Shown one piece after another: positions 59,455-64,000 of a DNA stretch of 64,000 nucleotides. Within the stretch, counting starts at the first letter, position 1. The number at the start of each line of letters is the position of its first letter. Origin of the DNA: Nonomuraea soli. Lineage in GTDB: Bacteria; Actinomycetota; Actinomycetes; Streptosporangiales; Streptosporangiaceae. The translations under genes were made by a program, and so were the position numbers. Under the pieces are notes generated by a model. That model had not been told where the DNA came from, ran no database searches, and saw only the letters and a list, made by a program, of their open reading frames with translations. The stretch is from contig NZ_JACDUR010000006.1 in assembly GCF_013761175.1 (NCBI RefSeq), forward strand, positions 558,001-622,000, written 5' to 3'.

Positions 59455-60626
59455 TGGAACCCGTGGTCGTCGCGCTCCTGCTCGCGCTGCTGGTCGGCGT
59501 GCCGGCGCTGGTGTTGTGGCGGGTGCTGCGCGGCAGGCGCGAGCTGGGCGCCGGACCGGCCGAGCGAGCCACCTTCGAGACGCTCCACACCGCCTCCCTG
59601 GCCGCGCCGCCCCTGCGCGCGGGCCTCACCCACGACGGCGCGCTCAAGGCCTCGCGGCACCTGCGCGAGCTGCTCGGCACCGCCGCCGTGGCGATCACCG
59701 ACTCCGAGCGCCTGCTCGTCTACGACGGCGAGGGCGAGCACCACGCCAAGGACTCCTTCGAGCACGCCGAGTCGACGCTGAAGGACGGCCGCACCCAGGT
59801 CCTGGCCGTCGACTGCGAGCTGCTGGAGTGCCCGATCCGTCACGTGGTCGTCGTGCCGCTGAGCACCGACGAGCGGGTCGTCGGCGCGCTGGCCGCCTAC
59901 GGCCCGCACTCCTCTGCGGGCCTGGTCAGGGCGGCGGAGGAGGTCGCCCGCTGGGTCGACTCCCAGCTGGAGCTGGCCGAGCTCGACCGCTCGCGCACCC
60001 TGCTCATGGAGGCCGAGGTGCGCGCGCTCAGGGCGCAGATCTCGCCGCACTTCATCTACAACTCGCTCACCACGATCGCCTCGTTCGTGCGCACCGACCC
60101 GGAGCGTGCCCGCGAGCTGCTGCTGGAGTTCGCCGACTTCACCCGCTACAGCTTCCGCCGCCACGGCGACTTCACCACGCTGGCCGAGGAGCTGCGCTCG
60201 ATCGACCGCTACCTGATCCTGGAGCGTGCCCGCTTCGGCGATCACCTCCAGGTGACGTTGCGCATCGCCCCCGAGGTGCTGCCGGTCGCGGTGCCGTTCC
60301 TGTGCCTGCAGCCGCTGGTGGAGAACGCCGTACGGCACGGCCTGGAGAGCAAGAACGGCATCGGCCGCATCACCATCGTCGCCGAGGACGCCGGCTCGGA
60401 GTGCGGCATCAGCGTGGAGGACGACGGCATCGGCATGGACCCCGAGCGGCTGCGGCGCATCCTGGCGGGCGAGCCGGGCGAGGGCGTCGGCCTGGCCAAC
60501 GTCGACGAGCGCCTGCGCCAGGTGTACGGCGATGAGTACGGCCTGGTCATCGAGACGGCCGAGCACGCCGGGATGAAAGTCAACGTGAGGTTGCCGAAGT
60601 ATCACCCAGGGGTCTCGGCCCGTTGA
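59454..60626 (+). CDS. LytS-type sensor histidine kinase
   Basis: 390 aa. One N-terminal membrane segment (VVALLLALLVGVPALVLW), a GAF-like sensor region (about 60-175; AVAITDSERLLVYDG and VVPLSTDERVVGALAAYG) and a His_kinase domain with phospho-acceptor His199 in QISPHFIYNSLTTIASF. The ATPase domain has LQPLVENAVRHGLESK and DDGIGMDPERL, with GVGLANVDERL. This class signals to LytTR regulators, one of which follows directly. Unlike classic LytS it lacks the multi-helix 5TM module. Confidence 0.9.
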   Translation: MEPVVVALLLALLVGVPALVLWRVLRGRRELGAGPAERATFETLHTASLAAPPLRAGLTHDGALKASRHLRELLGTAAVAITDSERLLVYDGEGEHHAKDSFEHAESTLKDGRTQVLAVDCELLECPIRHVVVVPLSTDERVVGALAAYGPHSSAGLVRAAEEVARWVDSQLELAELDRSRTLLMEAEVRALRAQISPHFIYNSLTTIASFVRTDPERARELLLEFADFTRYSFRRHGDFTTLAEELRSIDRYLILERARFGDHLQVTLRIAPEVLPVAVPFLCLQPLVENAVRHGLESKNGIGRITIVAEDAGSECGISVEDDGIGMDPERLRRILAGEPGEGVGLANVDERLRQVYGDEYGLVIETAEHAGMKVNVRLPKYHPGVSAR

Positions 60627-60653
60627 CCGGGCCGGATAATGTCGCTTTCATCC

Positions 60654-61397
60654 ATGTCTATGGCCCTGCGTGTTCTCGCGGTGGACGACGAGCTTCCCGC
60701 TCTGGAAGACCTGTCGTACCTCCTGCGCGCCGACCCCCGCATCGACGAGGTGCTCACCGCCCGCGACGGCGCGGCGGCGCTGCGCCTGCTGGACCGGGGC
60801 ATCGCCGAGGGCCGCCCGGTCGACGCCGTCTTCCTCGACATCCGCATGCGCGGCCTCGACGGCGTCGTCCTGGGCCGGCTGCTGTCGCAGTTCGCCAACC
60901 CGCCCCGCGTCGTGTTCGTCACCGCCTACGAGGAGCACGCCGTCGACGCCTTCGAGCTGAAGGCCGAGGACTACCTGCTCAAGCCGGTGCGCCCCGAGCG
61001 GCTGCGCGAGGCGATCAGGCGCGTGTGCGTCTCGGCCGACGTGCCCGCCGAGGACTCGCAGGAGACCGACACCATCCCGGTCGAGCTGGGCGGGGTGACC
61101 CGGTTCGTGGCCAGCAGCGACGTGATCTACGTGGAGGCGCAGGGCGACTACGCCCGCCTGCACACCGCGCAGGGCAGCCACCTGGTGCGCATCCCGCTGG
61201 CCACGCTGGAGGAGCGCTGGGCCAACGCCGGGTTCATCCGGGTGCATCGCAGCCACCTGGTCGCCGTCCGGCACATCGAGGAGCTGCACATCGACTCGGG
61301 CCGCTGCACGGTGCGGGTGGGCGACACGGAGTTGCCCGTCAGCCGCCGCCACACGCGCGAGCTGCGCGACCTGCTGGTGCGCCGGGCCCGCCGGTGA
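60654..61397 (+). CDS. LytTR-family response regulator
   Basis: 247 aa from ATG 60654 (others at 60639 and 60660 are in frame). Receiver domain: LAVDDELPALEDLSYLL, Asp62 in VFLDIRMRGLDG, and Lys in EDYLLKPVRPERL. The LytTR DNA-binding domain is C-terminal: SSDVIYVEAQGDYARLHT and FIRVHRSHLVAVRHIEEL. GATAAT at 60636-60641 resembles a -10 box. Its partner is the kinase just upstream, and the likely targets include the downstream symporter. Its stop overlaps the next gene (GTGA). Confidence 0.9.
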   Translation: MSMALRVLAVDDELPALEDLSYLLRADPRIDEVLTARDGAAALRLLDRGIAEGRPVDAVFLDIRMRGLDGVVLGRLLSQFANPPRVVFVTAYEEHAVDAFELKAEDYLLKPVRPERLREAIRRVCVSADVPAEDSQETDTIPVELGGVTRFVASSDVIYVEAQGDYARLHTAQGSHLVRIPLATLEERWANAGFIRVHRSHLVAVRHIEELHIDSGRCTVRVGDTELPVSRRHTRELRDLLVRRARR

Positions 61398-61771
61398 AGG
61401 GCCAGGGAGTGAAAGGGCGGGTCACGGTCACCTCGCCGCGCACGGCCGCCGCCCGAAGGCGCCGCTACCCGGTCACGCGCGAGATCGACGAGCAGACCCG
61501 CGTGGGCGAGATCTACATGCGCTCGCTGCTGCGCACCCAGTTCCGGCTGGCGATGTTCGTCTGCACGCTGCTGGCCTGCGTGGTGGGCGGGCTGCCTCTG
61601 CTGTTCCTGCTCCTGCCCGGCCTTCGGGAGGTCAGCCTGGGCGCGATCCCGCTGCCGTGGCTGCTGCTGGCCGGGCTGATCTACCCCGCTCTCGTCATCG
61701 GGGCCTGGCTGTACGTCCGGCAGGCGGAACGCAACGAGCGGCACTTCGCCGAGCTGGTCGAGCGTCGATGA
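61394..61771 (+). CDS. Two-TM protein, DUF485-like symporter partner
   Basis: 125 aa from GTG 61394. A basic N-terminus (RTAAARRRRYPVTREI) is followed by LLRTQFRLAMFVCTLLACVV and a second helix (LLLAGLIYPALVIGAWLYV), ending in a charged tail. The topology and location directly before an acetate-type symporter match the small DUF485-like partner proteins of such transporters, although the sequence is divergent. Overlaps its neighbours at both ends (GTGA and ATGA), so it is translationally coupled. Confidence 0.75.
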   Translation: MKGQGVKGRVTVTSPRTAAARRRRYPVTREIDEQTRVGEIYMRSLLRTQFRLAMFVCTLLACVVGGLPLLFLLLPGLREVSLGAIPLPWLLLAGLIYPALVIGAWLYVRQAERNERHFAELVERR

Positions 61772-63243
61772 ACCTGACCGCGGTCGTGCTGGTGATCGTG
61801 GCGGCGATCCTCATCGGCGCCTTCGGCCTGCGGCTGAGCCGTACGACCTCCGACTTCTACGTGGCCTCGCGCACGGTCAGCCCGCTGTGGAACGCCTCGG
61901 CGATCGGCGGGGAGTACCTGTCGGGCGCCTCGTTCCTCGGCATCGCCGGGCTGATCCTCACCCACGGCGCCGACATGTTGTGGCTGCCGGTCGGCTGGAC
62001 CGGCGGCTACCTGGTGCTGCTGGTGCTGGTCTCGGCGCCGCTGCGCCGCTCGGGCGCCTACACGCTGCCCGACTTCGCCGAGGCCAGGCTGGAGTCGATG
62101 CCGGTACGGCGCAGCGCCAGCGTGCTGGTGGTGCTCATCGGCTGGTTGTACCTGATGCCGCAGTTCCAGAGTGCCGGGCTGGTGCTGCGCACGATCACCG
62201 GGGCGCCCGTGTGGGTGGGCGGGCTGGTGGTGGCGCTGGTGGTGGCGGTCAACGTGCTGTCGGGCGGCATGCGGTCCATCACGTTCGTCCAGGCCTTCCA
62301 GTACTGGCTGAAGCTGACCGCGCTGGCCGTACCGGTCTTCTTCCTGCTGGCCGCCTGGCAGAGCGGCGGCGCTCCGTCGGCGCTCGACCCGGCGTGGGCC
62401 CAGCCGCTGACCGGCGACGATGAGTACGGGCTGTATTCGACCTATTCGCTGATCCTGGCGACCTTCCTGGGCACCATGGGGCTGCCGCACGTGCTGGTGC
62501 GCTTCTACACCAACCCGGACGGCCGGGCGGCCCGCCGCACCACGCTGATGGTGCTGGGGCTGCTGGGCGCCTTCTACCTGCTGCCGTCGGTGTACGGCTG
62601 GCTGGGACGGCTGTACACGCCCGCCCTCGACCGGCCCGACACGGTGGTGCTCACGCTGCCCGGCGAGATGATCGGCGGCACGCTCGGCGACCTGCTCACC
62701 GCCCTGGTGACGGCGGGGGCCTTCGCGGCGTTCCTGTCGACGTCGTCGGGGCTGACCGTGTCGGTGGCGGGTGTCATCGCCCAGGACCTGCTCAAGGGCG
62801 GGGTCAGGGAGTTCAGGATCGCGACGCTGATGGCGGTGTCCGTGCCGCTCGCGCTGGCGTTGTGGGCGCGGGCGTTGTCGATCGCGGACGTGGTGGGGCT
62901 GGCCTTCGCGGTAGCCGCCTCGTCGTTCTGCCCGCTGCTGGTGCTGGGCATCTGGTGGCGGCGGCTGACCTCGACGGGCGCGCTGGCGGGCCTGTTCGCC
63001 GGGGGCGGGCTCGCGTGCGCGGCGGTGCTGGCCCAGATCCTCGGCGGGCCGTACGGCGGGCTGCTCGGCGCGCTGGTCAGCCAGCCGGCGGCGTGGACGG
63101 TGCCGATCGCCTTCCTGGTGATGGTGCTGGTGTCGCTGGCCACGCCCGGCCGGGTGCCCAAGGGGGTGGCCACGATCATGGTGCGCCTGCACACGCCGGA
63201 GAATCTCAGGCTGGATCGCGGAGACTGGCGTCCGCGGGGCTGA
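61768..63243 (+). CDS. Sodium/solute symporter, cation/acetate ActP-like
   Basis: 491 aa, about 13 membrane helices, SSS family. Features: SRTVSPLWNASAIGGEYLSG, SLILATFLGTMGLPHVLVRFYT (the ActP-type signature) and FAAFLSTSSGLTVSVAGVIAQDL, which carries Na+-site Ser/Thr residues. Likely imports acetate, pyruvate or another short monocarboxylate with a cation. The upstream LytS/LytTR pair probably controls it, in line with pyruvate- or acetate-responsive LytTR systems elsewhere. The end overlaps the convergent LacI gene by 38 bp. Confidence 0.88.
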   Translation: MNLTAVVLVIVAAILIGAFGLRLSRTTSDFYVASRTVSPLWNASAIGGEYLSGASFLGIAGLILTHGADMLWLPVGWTGGYLVLLVLVSAPLRRSGAYTLPDFAEARLESMPVRRSASVLVVLIGWLYLMPQFQSAGLVLRTITGAPVWVGGLVVALVVAVNVLSGGMRSITFVQAFQYWLKLTALAVPVFFLLAAWQSGGAPSALDPAWAQPLTGDDEYGLYSTYSLILATFLGTMGLPHVLVRFYTNPDGRAARRTTLMVLGLLGAFYLLPSVYGWLGRLYTPALDRPDTVVLTLPGEMIGGTLGDLLTALVTAGAFAAFLSTSSGLTVSVAGVIAQDLLKGGVREFRIATLMAVSVPLALALWARALSIADVVGLAFAVAASSFCPLLVLGIWWRRLTSTGALAGLFAGGGLACAAVLAQILGGPYGGLLGALVSQPAAWTVPIAFLVMVLVSLATPGRVPKGVATIMVRLHTPENLRLDRGDWRPRG

Positions 63244-64000
63244 GCTCGCCTGACCCGCGCGCGACCAGCTCGACCGGGACCCTGATCAGCCGTCCCGTGC
63301 CGGCGCCCGACAGCAGCAGGTCGACCGCCGACCTGGCCAGCTCGGCGAAGTCGTAGCGGATCACGCTCACCCCCGGGCTGAAGACCTCGGCCAGGGCGAA
63401 GTCGTCGAAGCCGACGAGGGCGGGCCGCCGCGGCAGGTCGCGACCGGCCATGAGGACGCCGACGGCGGCGCGGTTGTTGGTGGCGAAGAAGGCGGTGGGC
63501 GGATCGCCGGAGCCGAGCAGCCGCGCGGCCTCGTGGCAGGCCCGCCACGGGTCGAACACGCCGTGCACCACCAGCGACTCGTCGAGATGAGGGCCGAGCG
63601 CCTGGCGGTATCCGGTGGCGCGCTCGTGCACCGCGCTGACCTCGCGCTGGTCCGACAGCAGCGCGATGCGGCGATGGCCGCGGGCCAGGAGGTGCTCGGT
63701 GGCCATGCGCCCGCCGGTCAGGTTGTCGATGACGACGACATCGGGGTCGGGCACCCCGGCCGGGGCCCGGTCGACGAAGACCGTGCGCAGCCCGGGATGC
63801 TCGGCCAGCCAGCCGTGGTCGGCGCTGGAGGGCACCACGATCAGGGAGTCGACGCCGCGTGCCGACATGGCCTCGACCAGCAGCCGCTCGCGCTCGACCC
63901 GCTCGGTGTAGGAGCCGAACACCACCAGCGCGTCGTGCTCGGCCGCCGCCGACTCCACGGCCTTGGCCAGGTGGGAGTAGAACTCGTTGGAGATGTTCTC
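63206..64000 (-). CDS. LacI-family regulator, N-terminus cut by window edge
   Basis: 264 visible residues; the N-terminal helix-turn-helix lies beyond the window. The effector-binding part begins GENISNEFYSHLAKAVE and includes LIVVPSSADHGWLAEH, TVFVDRAPAGV, VVIDNLTGGRMATEHLLARG, HRRIALLSDQ, FFATNNRAAVGVLMAG and LVGFDDFALAEVFSPGVSVI. These are typical LacI/PurR sugar- or purine-binding segments. The target operon should lie outside the window. Its stop overlaps the symporter gene. Confidence 0.88.
   Translation of the reverse strand, partial: ENISNEFYSHLAKAVESAAAEHDALVVFGSYTERVERERLLVEAMSARGVDSLIVVPSSADHGWLAEHPGLRTVFVDRAPAGVPDPDVVVIDNLTGGRMATEHLLARGHRRIALLSDQREVSAVHERATGYRQALGPHLDESLVVHGVFDPWRACHEAARLLGSGDPPTAFFATNNRAAVGVLMAGRDLPRRPALVGFDDFALAEVFSPGVSVIRYDFAELARSAVDLLLSGAGTGRLIRVPVELVARGSGELSPADASLRDPA

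Noticed and set aside
60624..60641. TTGACC and GATAAT as a sigma-70 type promoter
   Set aside because: The boxes are only 6 nt apart, far short of the 16-18 nt needed; only the GATAAT could act as a -10 box.

Overview
The window looks like a chromosomal segment of a high-GC, sporulating, filamentous actinomycete, most likely of the Streptosporangiales (Nonomuraea-like). The evidence is: GC-rich third codon positions throughout, frequent GTG/TTG starts, an XRE/DUF5753 regulator with a small partner gene, Streptomyces-type small secreted proteins, a SapA-like (spore-associated protein) domain, and TTA leucine codons confined to three genes. I found no tRNA, rRNA, CRISPR array, insertion sequence or prophage. 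Coding density is high and no clean gap exceeds 300 bp. Many genes overlap by ATGA/GTGA. At least 13 genes have a TANNNT box only 6-8 nt before the start codon, which suggests leaderless mRNAs.

Layout. 1-3.5 kb: a truncated unknown gene, then a leftward yeiH-psuG-psuK unit (membrane exporter plus pseudouridine catabolism) divergent from a LysR regulator, with a palindromic operator between. 4.4-10 kb: FAD oxidoreductase, OmpR-type two-component pair, GT2-GtrA glycosyltransferase, TetR. 10-16.4 kb: XRE/DUF5753 regulator with two small partners, phosphotransferase, GNAT, S41 protease, ArsR-ROK pair, and a TTA-containing secreted lamin-tail protein. 16.4-22.9 kb: a tightly overlapping leftward operon, TetR - carboxyltransferase - biotin carboxylase/BCCP - enoyl-CoA hydratase - AtuA, resembling the leucine/acyclic-terpene (Liu/Atu) carboxylase pathway. 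22.9-27.5 kb: two paralogous Ser/Thr kinases. One is cut by an in-frame TAA between its kinase half and its membrane/extracellular half; the other ends in a SapA-like extracellular domain.

27.5-36.4 kb: FAD-linked oxidase, small secreted and membrane proteins, MocR-type aminotransferase, NarL-type two-component pair, epoxide-hydrolase-like enzyme, SDR epimerase. 36.5-41.7 kb: a respiratory unit with a solitary cytochrome oxidase subunit I (ctaD, carrying a TTA codon), a small protein and complete frdABCD. 41.8-47 kb: two secreted M6 metalloproteases, the second with a TTA codon in its signal peptide. 47-54 kb: lipid kinase, VOC and phosphotransferase genes with in-frame repeats, a SWIM protein and an SNF2 helicase whose 5' end is frameshifted at a 7-nt homopolymer.

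54-64 kb: a methyltransferase coupled to a 57-aa Cys/Pro-rich peptide, then a long rightward run (holin-like, DUF3618, YihY, chagasin-like lipoprotein, acyl-CoA dehydrogenase, HIT, LytS-like kinase, LytTR regulator, small membrane protein, acetate-type symporter) meeting a truncated LacI regulator. The observations most worth following up are the TTA-bearing ctaD-frdABCD unit, the kinase-SapA fusion beside its nonsense-split paralogue, the homopolymer frameshift in the helicase, and the short peptide coupled to the methyltransferase.
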